Assembly (NCBI GenBank): GCA_016716065.1
Contig: JADJXA010000003.1
Coordinates: 840,534 to 904,533, forward strand
Source: Candidatus Leptovillus gracilis
GTDB taxonomy: Bacteria > Chloroflexota > Anaerolineae > Promineifilales > Promineifilaceae
Direction of reading: 5' to 3'
DNA length: 64,000 bases
Shown here: positions 1-8,600 of the stretch, in pieces
Layout: the number at the start of each line of letters is the position of its first letter
How positions within the stretch are numbered: the first letter of the stretch is position 1
The notes under the pieces: generated by a model
Databases searched by the model: none
What the model was told of the DNA's origin: nothing
What the model saw: the letters and a program-made list of their open reading frames with translations, nothing else
Program-made: the position numbers and the translations under genes

Positions 1-713
1 GAACTGCCGTAGGCGTTGTAGCCGCCGTACGGGTTGTAAGACTGCCAGGTGGTGTCGGAGGTTTGGAAGAGCAGGTCTGAATTGCTGGCATCGTCGCGCA
101 CGATGAACGGGATGTGGCTGGCCCCGCCGTTGTCGATGCGCGTTGGCCGGGCGATATAAACGCCCGAAGTCGCACCGGCCGGTACCGACCAGCTGGCGGA
201 TACGGACCAGTTGCCGCAGTCGAGCAGTTGGCCACTGGTGGTAGCGCCGCCGCCCATTTCGATGGTGGAGAGATTGCAGGCGGGCTGATTGGTCTCAACT
301 GTGTCCACATCGGCAATAGTGTGGACTAAGCGTGCACCAACACCGTTGTAGTAGCCAAGCCGGTAGATGTCGATTCTGAATGCTGGCGGCGCTACCGGAT
401 CGATCTGGCTGCCGCCATCGGCCGGGTTGGTATTGCCGATCTTGAATCCAATCGTCCCGCCGCGGTTCACGCTGATATTCGTGGCGAATCCCTGAACGCT
501 CGCGTCGCCCGCGCCGTTTATCTCCCACTCGATGGCCGGGTTTCCAGTCAGGCAGTTTTCGGCCACGATGGGATTGGCCGGACTATCACAGGCGTCTTCC
601 AGTTGGGATAATACGGGAGACTGCCTGGCAAGCATCTGCGTCACAATGAATGCCAGAAGAATGATCACGGCGAGCTTGCGCTGGGTTGACATATTTTGTA
701 TGAATGCGTTCAT
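1..713 (-). CDS. N,N-dimethylformamidase beta-subunit-like secreted protein, N-terminal part (runs off the window)
   Basis: An open frame starts at ATG 713 and stays open to base 1, so only the first 237 codons are visible. Residues about 12-35 form a hydrophobic signal segment (KLAVIILLAFIVTQML). The body contains IDIYRLGYYNGVGARLV and, near the edge, HIPFIVRDDASNSDLLFQTS followed by TWQSYNPYGGYNAYG. I recognise these from the large secreted bacterial proteins related to the N,N-dimethylformamidase beta subunit. The beta-sandwich visible here precedes the catalytic-like domain, which would lie outside. Being exported and heading a run of secreted proteins, it probably acts outside the cell; its substrate is unknown. 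No good Shine-Dalgarno precedes ATG 713 (GGGGTTAGAAATG). Family assignment is fairly sure, function is not. Confidence 0.75.
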   Translation of the reverse strand, partial: MNAFIQNMSTQRKLAVIILLAFIVTQMLARQSPVLSQLEDACDSPANPIVAENCLTGNPAIEWEINGAGDASVQGFATNISVNRGGTIGFKIGNTNPADGGSQIDPVAPPAFRIDIYRLGYYNGVGARLVHTIADVDTVETNQPACNLSTIEMGGGATTSGQLLDCGNWSVSASWSVPAGATSGVYIARPTRIDNGGASHIPFIVRDDASNSDLLFQTSDTTWQSYNPYGGYNAYGS

Positions 714-904
714 TTCTAACCCCCTGTTTCTGAAAAGAAGACCAAGGACAGTTCACTTTGGGATCAATGTGCAGCAGCTGCCTGAGCGTCAGGCAAAGGG
801 CAACCTCCCGTCGGCGACGGGTGGTTGTCATGCTGGCTAACAGCGTGGGCGCTGAATTAATTGGCGGCAGGAGGCTTAAAAGCCAGCCTACCCGCTTCAT
901 GGGG

Positions 905-1711
905 TCACGCCTGGGGCTTACGTTGGCGCAGCAGCGGCAAACCGACAAAGCTGGTGACGACAGCTATAATCCCTAATGCGCCGATAACCAGAACTACCGG
1001 TACATTGCTGTTGGCATTCTCACCGGAAGCGTTGAGGGAAGACAGGGAAACGGCCGTTGGTGTAAATAGAATCAAATCCGGCTCCGTGGCCGCCGCACCG
1101 CCGGGCAGATTGCCTCTATTTTCGCGGTCATTAAAAGCTACAAGGGTGCCCTGCGAGCACCCCGCAGTGATACGAACACCAACAGTAGTTGCTGGGTTGG
1201 CTCTCAATCCGTCAAAATAGTCACCGAGCGCTGTCGCACCGGCTGGATCGGCACTACCGCCAAACACGACCTGTTGTGGGTTAGTTCCATTGATCAACGC
1301 GACAGAGGAGCTTGCCAGTATAGTACCAGAAGCCCCTGGGCTAGGTTGATCGAGATCTTCAGTCCAATCTTGCGTACTGGGTATGAACAACTCGAAAACA
1401 ATCACGCCAGGTGAGGGAGCACCCGATACATCATAAGTTGTTAGTGTGAGTTGCGCGGAATCAATAGCCCCCCCAACATCACGCAGATCCCAGCCAATGA
1501 AACTTACCTGATCGGGAATGCACGCACCAATGCCGCTTGATCCCGTCTGTACGCCATAACCATTTTCACACCATGAACCTACCTGCGCATCACATAAGGT
1601 ATCTTTCGATGGACTGCGATATGTTCCAGCGGAGACGTTAGCAGCAGTTATTAGTGTTAAGGCTAAAAAAATCAAAACCAACCATATCAAACGTTTTCTC
1701 ATGATCTTCAC
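905..1711 (-). CDS. Secreted DNRLRE/CBM96-like protein with C-terminal membrane anchor
   Basis: 268 residues from GTG 1711; ATG 1702 (three codons later) is an equally possible start. Residues about 8-28 are a signal peptide ending in NVSAG. The middle (SFIGWDLRDVG, AQLTLTTYDVSG, then a VGVRITAG strand) resembles the DNRLRE/CBM96-type beta-sandwich found in cell-surface proteins, where it usually binds carbohydrate or acts as a spacer. The C-terminus has a Ser/Asn-rich stretch, one membrane span (VPVVLVIGALGIIAVVTSFV) and the basic tail LLRQRKPQA. That arrangement would anchor the domain outside the membrane. The same anchor design recurs in the cohesin protein at 4441-5568. Family assignment is tentative, surface location is well supported. 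Confidence 0.6.
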   Translation of the reverse strand: MKIMRKRLIWLVLIFLALTLITAANVSAGTYRSPSKDTLCDAQVGSWCENGYGVQTGSSGIGACIPDQVSFIGWDLRDVGGAIDSAQLTLTTYDVSGAPSPGVIVFELFIPSTQDWTEDLDQPSPGASGTILASSSVALINGTNPQQVVFGGSADPAGATALGDYFDGLRANPATTVGVRITAGCSQGTLVAFNDRENRGNLPGGAAATEPDLILFTPTAVSLSSLNASGENANSNVPVVLVIGALGIIAVVTSFVGLPLLRQRKPQA

Positions 1712-1743
1712 CCATTCCTTATCAATTCAAAACAAACACTCTT

Positions 1744-3132
1744 CTAAGGCCAACTAATCGGCGCTGTCTCATCTAGACAAACAAAATAAGGATAACCAGT
1801 TCTTACGGTAAAGTCAGCGCTGGGAGGGCTAATAACTGGTTTGAAAAGCCGAAAATTCTGGGTTCCTGGGTTCCACCCCAAAACCTGGGTTACACCGCCA
1901 ATATCATCAGCTAACGCTGACGCTCGCAAAATATCTGTACGATCTAATGGTATTGAGAGACTATTGAGCGTACAATCACCCGACAATCCCAAAGTGAAAT
2001 TAAAAACAATCGAACCTTGAGAAGGCACACCGCCAACAAAAGTTACTACTTGATCTACTGTATTATCAACCTCAAGCACATATAGTCCGCCTATTGACAA
2101 TTCGAAGTTGGCAGAAGGTGGAGACGTAACCGGGTTGTAAATTCGGAAGTTTTGGGTTGGTGTATTCCATCTTTGTACGAGTTTGACACCAGATCCGACA
2201 TAGGCTGCTAAACCCGATGCTCTAAAGGGCACAATCGATGCGGTGGAATCCAGGGGCAGAGCAATCATGTTGAATTTGTTGGTCGCAGGATCGGTTAATA
2301 AGGGGTAATCAAACTCGCCGACGCGGTTGGCGTTGGCGCTTTCGAACCCGTTGGCACACGCCGATCGGACCACATAGAAGTTGTTGCTGGCGACGTCGCC
2401 CAAAGCGTCATCGTCATCAAAGGTCAGTGCGCTGGTGGTGTGGTGGGGGGTCGTGGGGGTGAAGTAGGCGTAGGTGTCGCGGTAGATGTTGTAACTGGAC
2501 ACGCCGGGAACGGCCGTCCAGCTCAAGCGAGCCGTCGTTGGGTTGAGTTTCGCGATAGCGGCGGTGGTGGCGGCGGGTGGCGTGGTGGACAGGCTGCCGT
2601 TAACGGCCGTTGCTGGAATCGTCACCCCATTGATGGTAGCCAGTTCGCTGTAGCCGAATTGGATTGACGAGTTGGTCTGTGCCCCTTTGGCCCGGAAAGT
2701 GACGCGGCCAAAATTGCCACTGCCGTCAACCGGCGGTCTCGGGCTCAGTTGGGTCAACGCCAAACGAACGGTTCCGTCTGTGTTGTCCCACTGTTTCCTG
2801 GCAATATAAAAGGTTGGCAGGAGAAAATCTACTGATTCTTGCAGCGCCGTCACTTCCAACACTGCCGGGTCAAAGGTAAGCAAAACGTCGGCCCCATACA
2901 ATCCGCTGACGTTGTTGATCCGGATAAAGACATCCAGCGTCTCGCAGCCGTTAATCGTCGTCGTAACCGACTCCAGCGTGATCGTCGTGCCGCTTTGGGC
3001 CGTAACTGACTGTGGGTTGGAGAGCAAGCCCACCAGCCAGACGAGGGCCAGGATACAGGCGAGAAACAGTAACGGCCGTTGCCAGCCAATCTTTTCCTCT
3101 CTTGTCCACCAGTTTCGCGTATGTGTCATCAT
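1744..3132 (-). CDS. Secreted cohesin-domain protein with FN3-like domain and tandem C-terminal repeats
   Basis: 462 residues. A signal anchor lies at about 20-45 (PLLFLACILALVWLVGLL, then SVTAQ). Residues about 50-180 are a cohesin-type fold: the strand pair NNVSGLYGADVLLTFDPAVL and a later GSGNFGRVTFRAKG are the family signature. Residues about 190-275 look like a fibronectin type III domain (LNPTTARLSWTAVPGVSSYN). The last ~185 residues hold two copies of an uncharacterised repeat, each with a PLD strand and TQNFRIYNPVTSPPSANF or TQNFRLFKPVISPPSADF. There is no C-terminal membrane anchor, so the protein is either released or held through partners. Cohesins bind dockerins, and one dockerin is encoded at 5671-9615. 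Cohesin call is strong; role of the C-terminal repeats is unknown. Confidence 0.8.
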   Translation of the reverse strand: MMTHTRNWWTREEKIGWQRPLLFLACILALVWLVGLLSNPQSVTAQSGTTITLESVTTTINGCETLDVFIRINNVSGLYGADVLLTFDPAVLEVTALQESVDFLLPTFYIARKQWDNTDGTVRLALTQLSPRPPVDGSGNFGRVTFRAKGAQTNSSIQFGYSELATINGVTIPATAVNGSLSTTPPAATTAAIAKLNPTTARLSWTAVPGVSSYNIYRDTYAYFTPTTPHHTTSALTFDDDDALGDVASNNFYVVRSACANGFESANANRVGEFDYPLLTDPATNKFNMIALPLDSTASIVPFRASGLAAYVGSGVKLVQRWNTPTQNFRIYNPVTSPPSANFELSIGGLYVLEVDNTVDQVVTFVGGVPSQGSIVFNFTLGLSGDCTLNSLSIPLDRTDILRASALADDIGGVTQVLGWNPGTQNFRLFKPVISPPSADFTVRTGYPYFVCLDETAPISWP

Positions 3133-3181
3133 CTACTTCATCTCCCTAGTGGGTATGCGCTAAAGCGCCTATGTTGGCTTA

Positions 3182-4435
3182 TCAGTTCCGCTGCACAACA
3201 GGCAAGAACAGCTTGTAGTCCGCGCCGACGGTTAATTCATAAACTGCCCCGAACGGATCGGCCGGGATCACCTGCCCGTCAAGCGTGGCCAGGGTCGTAT
3301 CAGAGACAGTTACAACGGCCGTGCCCTCCGCCACACTTGCAAAAGAAAAGGCAAACAAAGCGCCCGAGCCGCTGACCGGCTCGCGTGGATTTACCTGCGT
3401 CACGGCATACCAGACCGACCCGGCTTCATTGTCCGCCTCACGCCGCACAATAAAGTCTGGCGAGAGCAAATCGCTGCGCGGGATCACCTGGATACCCGGC
3501 AGAGCCGGGTTCGCATCCTGTACCTGCAATAAGGCGGGTGGGAAAGCCAGGCGAACATCCACCGCGTACAGGTCAACCACATCTTCCAACCAAACTTCGA
3601 CAAGGATCGTTTCGCCAACCACATAGCTGCCGGCTGCCGGCAGCACGCGCAGCGCCGTTTCTATGGGCGGTTGGGACGTGGCAGTAGGCGTAGATGAAGG
3701 TGTTGCGGTAGGCGTAGATGAAGGTGTTGCGGTAGGCGTAGTTGAGGGTGTTGCGGTAGGCGTCGCCGTACTGGTGGCCGTCATTGTGCCCATCGTTGGC
3801 GTTGCTGTGATGGTCGGCGTGGCTGTGGCCGTCGCAGTATGAGGTGGCGTTGCCGTACTCGTCTCTGTTGGCGTTGCCGTCGCGCCATCGCCGATCTGGT
3901 AAACAGCGCCGCTGGCCTGGGCCGGTATGGAGAGGCCATTGGCGTCGGCCAACTGGTAGGTGGTCACCGTCACGTTGGTCAATCCCTCAGCGATGGTCAT
4001 GAAGGTAAAGGAAAAGAGCGCGCCAGAGCCGCTGGCCGGCGGCGAGGGGTTGATCTGCGTCGCGGCATACCAGACCGTACCGGCCACATTGTCTGCCTCG
4101 CGCCGGATGACAAAATCTGGCGAAAGAATGTCAGAACGGGGCGTTACCTGAACGCCGGGCAGATTGGGATCGGCGTCCAGCACTTGCAGCCGTGTGGCGT
4201 CGAAGGCCAGGCGAATGTCTACCCCGTAGAGGTCCACCACATCTTCAACCCACACCTCCACCGCAATCGTTTCGCCCACCGCATAGCTGCCTGTTGGCGG
4301 GTTCACTACAATGGCGGTGTCACTGGTTTGATTGAGACCATAGACGCCCAGAAGCGGCAAAAACAGTACAGCCAGCAAGATAAGGCTGAGAGTGATTTGT
4401 TGTGAGGTTAGCCTGGTGTGTGGCCTCTGGTTCAT
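3182..4435 (-). CDS. Secreted protein with two cohesin domains joined by a Thr/Pro linker
   Basis: 417 residues. Signal segment at about 13-33 (ITLSLILLAVLFLPLLGVYG). Two closely related cohesins lie at about 40-185 and 260-405; both contain VVDLY(G/A)VD(I/V)RLAF, an IRREADN or VRREADN segment, and GSGALF(S/A)F. They are joined by a ~65-residue TATPTATP/SSTP linker typical of extracellular modular proteins. The protein ends with YKLFLPVVQRN, a tail also found on two other large secreted proteins here. Start ATG 4435 is five bases after the stop of the upstream cohesin gene (4441-5568), which suggests co-transcription and translational coupling. With two cohesins it could bind two dockerin partners, acting as a mini-scaffoldin. 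Domain call is strong, the complex is inferred. Confidence 0.82.
   Translation of the reverse strand: MNQRPHTRLTSQQITLSLILLAVLFLPLLGVYGLNQTSDTAIVVNPPTGSYAVGETIAVEVWVEDVVDLYGVDIRLAFDATRLQVLDADPNLPGVQVTPRSDILSPDFVIRREADNVAGTVWYAATQINPSPPASGSGALFSFTFMTIAEGLTNVTVTTYQLADANGLSIPAQASGAVYQIGDGATATPTETSTATPPHTATATATPTITATPTMGTMTATSTATPTATPSTTPTATPSSTPTATPSSTPTATSQPPIETALRVLPAAGSYVVGETILVEVWLEDVVDLYAVDVRLAFPPALLQVQDANPALPGIQVIPRSDLLSPDFIVRREADNEAGSVWYAVTQVNPREPVSGSGALFAFSFASVAEGTAVVTVSDTTLATLDGQVIPADPFGAVYELTVGADYKLFLPVVQRN
3684..3755. repeat. 24-bp tandem repeat encoding the Thr/Pro linker
   Basis: Three consecutive 24-bp units starting GTAGGCGTAG occur inside the double-cohesin gene. The first two are identical and the third differs at a few positions; a partial fourth follows. 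They encode the Thr-Pro-Ser linker, eight residues per unit, so linker length can change in frame. Confidence 0.85.
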
Positions 4436-4440
4436 CAGTT

Positions 4441-5568
4441 TTAGGGTTGTGCCTGACGTTTTCGGCTCAAGAAAGAGAAAACAAGGACAATAATCAGTAA
4501 CAAGCTGATGGCCGAAAAGAATACCTGTGACAAGGGAATTTGTCCACTATTTTGGGCGCTGTCAGGCGTATCTGCCCCATTGTCACTGCCCACGCCGCTG
4601 CCAATCACGGCGACGGCCGCTGCTGGCCCTTTGGCGACGGCCGTTGCCCCTTCAGCCAGGGACAAAGCAGCCACGGCTTCTGGCGTTGTGTCGGCGATGG
4701 GGGTCGCCGTTTCAGTCGGAACGGCCGTTGCCGCAGCCGCCGTTGATTCGACTTCGGCCGTGTTTACCGCGCCATCCGCCCCCGTTGCGACCGCCGACGC
4801 CGGAGCCTCTGGGGTGGGTGAATTGGCGCTGAGCGGCGCCGTTGTGACGGTGGCAAGCGCTGCCTGTTGGGTAACGGCCGGCGTCGCTGTTGCCGTGGCC
4901 TGGGGTGTGGCGCCTGGCGGCGTGACGGCCGTTGGCGTGGCCTGCGGCGCGGCCGGCAGGAGGTCTGGGGCCGTCGTGGGCAAGGGCGTCCCGGCCAACT
5001 GCGCCGGGATGGGCGTTGGCGTTTGCGGGGGTGGAGCGGCGGAGATGACCGCCAACTGCCCATCTATCAACTGCGGGACAAAACTCGTCCCATCCCGCTG
5101 CGCCAGCTCACCAGCCACCAGCAGCAGGGGCGTCTCGCCCGCCTGCCGGGCGCGGAAACGAATCACCATCAGATTGCCGCTGCCGCTTTTGCCTTCGCTG
5201 GGGTTCAACTGGGTCATGACCAGCCGCAGTTGGCCCAAATCATTCCGTGCCTGGTTGAAGATGACAAAACCCGGATCAAGGAAAAGGCCGAGGGCCACTT
5301 GATCGCCCTCCAAAGCAGGATCAAAATCCACCACTTCCACAATGGCCGGATCATAGCTGACGGTGACGTCAAAACCATACAGGCCAGTTACATCTTTAAT
5401 TTCGACGGCCACGTCTATCGTCTGGCCCGTGGCTACCTGCAGCGTAGACGGGCTGAACTGTAAAACAGCCTCTGTGTTTTGGCCCCAAACAGACGGGGGT
5501 GCAGCCAGAAGCCAGAACAGAATCAGAAGCAGCGTCAGGGGATGTCTTATACAACGGCTCATAAACAT
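4441..5568 (-). CDS. Membrane-anchored cohesin-domain protein
   Basis: 375 residues. Signal peptide at about 10-30 (LTLLLILFWLLAAPPSVWGQ). One cohesin at about 33-180 with DVTGLYGFDVTVSYDPAIVE and GSGNLMVIRFRA. Then ~150 residues of low-complexity Ala/Thr/Pro/Val linker, one membrane span (VFFSAISLLLIIVLVFSFL) and the basic tail SRKRQAQP. The layout matches an anchoring scaffoldin: cohesin outside, stalk across the cell-envelope matrix, helix in the membrane. It is the only cohesin protein here with such an anchor, so it is the best candidate for tethering dockerin-bearing proteins to the surface. The stop is five bases before the next gene. Domain order is clear, the partner is inferred. Confidence 0.82.
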   Translation of the reverse strand: MFMSRCIRHPLTLLLILFWLLAAPPSVWGQNTEAVLQFSPSTLQVATGQTIDVAVEIKDVTGLYGFDVTVSYDPAIVEVVDFDPALEGDQVALGLFLDPGFVIFNQARNDLGQLRLVMTQLNPSEGKSGSGNLMVIRFRARQAGETPLLLVAGELAQRDGTSFVPQLIDGQLAVISAAPPPQTPTPIPAQLAGTPLPTTAPDLLPAAPQATPTAVTPPGATPQATATATPAVTQQAALATVTTAPLSANSPTPEAPASAVATGADGAVNTAEVESTAAAATAVPTETATPIADTTPEAVAALSLAEGATAVAKGPAAAVAVIGSGVGSDNGADTPDSAQNSGQIPLSQVFFSAISLLLIIVLVFSFLSRKRQAQP

Positions 5569-5585
5569 TTTGTCTTCAAGGTCAA

Positions 5586-5623
5586 GGCTGGTACTCGCCG
5601 CTTCAAGGCGGCGAGTACCAGCC
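5586..5623. terminator. 16-bp perfect hairpin between the dockerin gene and the cohesin genes
   Basis: GGCTGGTACTCGCCGC (5586-5601) and its exact reverse complement (5608-5623) are separated by six bases. It lies in the ~100-base gap between the beta-helix/dockerin gene and the anchored cohesin gene. There is no clear T-run in either direction, so it may be an attenuator, an mRNA-processing or stability element, or a REP-like repeat rather than a classical terminator. Confidence 0.55.
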
Positions 5624-5670
5624 AGGTTAGTCAGGCGTCAGGTCAATAAACCTGAAACGCCACAAAGATG

Positions 5671-8600
5671 TTATGGAGTTGGAGTTGGAGTCCAGGGGCT
5701 GGAGTTCTTCTCGAAGTTACCGCCCATGAGCGTCAGGTCCAGAATGTTCACCACACCGTCCCCATTGACGTCGCCAATCCCATCAACACCACAAACATCC
5801 GGCGCACCACCATACTGACCCCCGATACACGAGGCGTCAGTAATTGTAATGACATTGTCATTGGTGGCGTCGCCGCCTAACAAAACCACTGTGTTGAGGG
5901 ATGTGAACGGCCGTAACGACGCCCCCGCACTGTTAGCCCATTCTTCTGGTACAGGGTTATTAATCGAATCAAGGGAAACAAGAATAGTCGTTGGCAGGTA
6001 AAGCGGTCGGTTAATCTGGAAGTAGTATGTGCTGCCGATGAAAAGCTGATTCAGGCCTTCATAAGCTGTGGTATAACCGCCACCGGCATCACTGGTTCCC
6101 TGCGCCAGTAAGACAGACGCAGTCTTATTGGCGACGTTGAACACTTCCACCACCGTGCCGGAATCATTCGCCCGCCCTTGCAGGTCCACAAAACCAGTGA
6201 AGTTCGCCAGCCCGGTGATGTCAATCTGCCCGTCGTTGGTATCGGTGATATTGCGATCTGTGGTGCTGGGGGCATTAAAGCCGGCGTTGTTGACAAAGAC
6301 CTTCGCCCCATTCAGAGCGCCAGCGCTGGTATCCGCCTCCAGATGGGAGATGTCGAACAGCGCCGACCAGGGACCGTTTGCAGTCAGGCCAGGGCCATTA
6401 GCTGTGAAGCTGACGGTAGCTACTGCACCACCCTGCCACTCAGTCGCACCAGTTAGGGCGCATTGATAACCTATCTCATTGTCTAATAGGTCGTCATATT
6501 CTTGGCAGTAAGCAGTATCCCACGGTGAGACGAAGCTAAAGTTGAGAGGCGGTTCGGTCAGTAAGTCGTCGTCATAGCTAAAGCGGAAGCTAATGCCGTA
6601 CAGGTTTGCTGCATCAACCATTAGGTTAACCGTGAAGGTATCATTCTCGTTCACGTCCCGCTGATACTGGTCTCCAGCTGTCGTTGGGTCAACGTCCATG
6701 TAAACTTCGGCAAAGGTCCAGGGTAGAACCGTGACGTTGGCGCTGACGCCGTCACCATTAGCTCCAGCCGGCCCAGCCACATCACCCCAGGAATTGTATG
6801 TTGCCGGGAGCGAGCCGTTGCCGTCGTGCTGAATGCCGTTGCCGCCATTGGCCTTGAACAGGTTGCCCTGAATGGAGACCACGCCGCCCAGAGTGACGCC
6901 GCTGTTCACCAGCAAACCGGCGCCGCTATTGCTGTGAATCCAGTTGTCGAACAGCTTAAAGGAGGTGACGTTGGCCTCCACTTCCACGCCGTTGGCCCAT
7001 TCCCGTACTTCCACATCCTTCAGGGTGAAGTTGTTGCCACCGGCCCTGACTAACACAGCAGGCGAAGTATCACCGTTGCCGTCCAAAACGCCGCCCTGAA
7101 CGGTAACGTCAGCAGCCACAATTGTAAACGCCGGTGAACCTGCGCCTACGGTACCGCCGTTGAGATTGATGGTGACACCAGGTCTGTTGACAACTGCACC
7201 ACCGCCAACCGGTCCGGTACCCACGAAGACAATCTCTTCGCCGGGGTTGGCAGCGTCCAGCGAACCTAGCAGGTCATCATATGCCAAGGTGGTGGTGTTC
7301 TGCCAGTTGCCGGTCGTAGTTGTGCTTCCGCAACTATCACTGATCCAAGGCTGGAAGTCGACGAAGTCAGTAACCTCGTCACCTGTGCCACTAGGGTTCT
7401 GAGTTAGGTTGTATGGCCCAGATTGGTGGCCCCACCAGTTGTTCTCAGCATCCTGATTCACTGTCGCATTGCTGTAGAAACCCAGACCGTTGTCAGAGAT
7501 GCAGTTATGGTTAGCGCTCAAGGACACCGCACCGCTGCTCCGGTAAGCTAACAATGCAATATCCCAATCCTGGATACTAGAATCCGTTACACTAACCGTG
7601 ACGTCATCACCTAAAGACCAGGCGGCAACGGCATAGCTATCGGGTTGATCAACCCCGGAGAGAGTTACATCTTCCACAGCAACCACTGTCGAAACGCCAT
7701 CTACTATATAGCCTTCCCGCGTTGGACCATTTTCAAAAGGCGATGCCGGGACCACCTTCAAAACACCTTCACCCATTGCCCTGGCGCCGTAGTCACGTAC
7801 ACTGATACCTTCTGCATAATCAACTGCAGCGGATGTCACGGTGGTTCCGGAGACAGTACCTGGAGTTTCCTGGAAGATGATACTGGCCTGCGAATTACTC
7901 ACGCTACCACCAGTAACAGCTACAGAAGCTCCGTGGTAAAACAGCATACCGGTGGCAACCCATCCACTGCCAGTGTAGGCGATACCGGTTACGTCGGAAT
8001 CAATTACACTACCGGTGGCGTCAGAAGCTATTTGAATACCGTTTTGGGCGGTTACGTTAGTAGGCCCAGCACCAATCACGGTACAGTCATCTACGTTCAC
8101 CGTCAGGCCCGCTCCTGATAGTGCCATCCCAGTTTTCTGGAAATCGGTGATGACGCAGTCGGTGACTGTCAGGGTCCGCGCCGTTGCATCTTCGTTGAAG
8201 GCGTACAAGGCAACCCCGTGTTGAGACCCACTCAATGGTGTGTCACGCACGCCCTGGATCTCTACCACGTCCACCGTGCCGCCGGCGTTGTGATAGCCGA
8301 TACCCTGGAAGCGGTAGTTGGCATTGCCCTTGCCTGCGCCGTCGACCACCAGATTCTTGATCGTCACGGCATCTGTGTCGTGGACATAGACGATGGGATA
8401 GTTATTGTTGGTTCCCGTCACAAAGAACAAAGGGAGAGTATTTGGTGACTGGATGATCGTGTTCGGACCAACGCCCACCAGTGTCAGGTTCTTGGCGATT
8501 TCGACCTGTTCGACGTAGGTTCCAGCAACGGCATTGACCTTGTCTCCCGCAGTTGCAGCGTCCACTGCGGCCTGGATACTCAAATATACGGTGACAGCAT

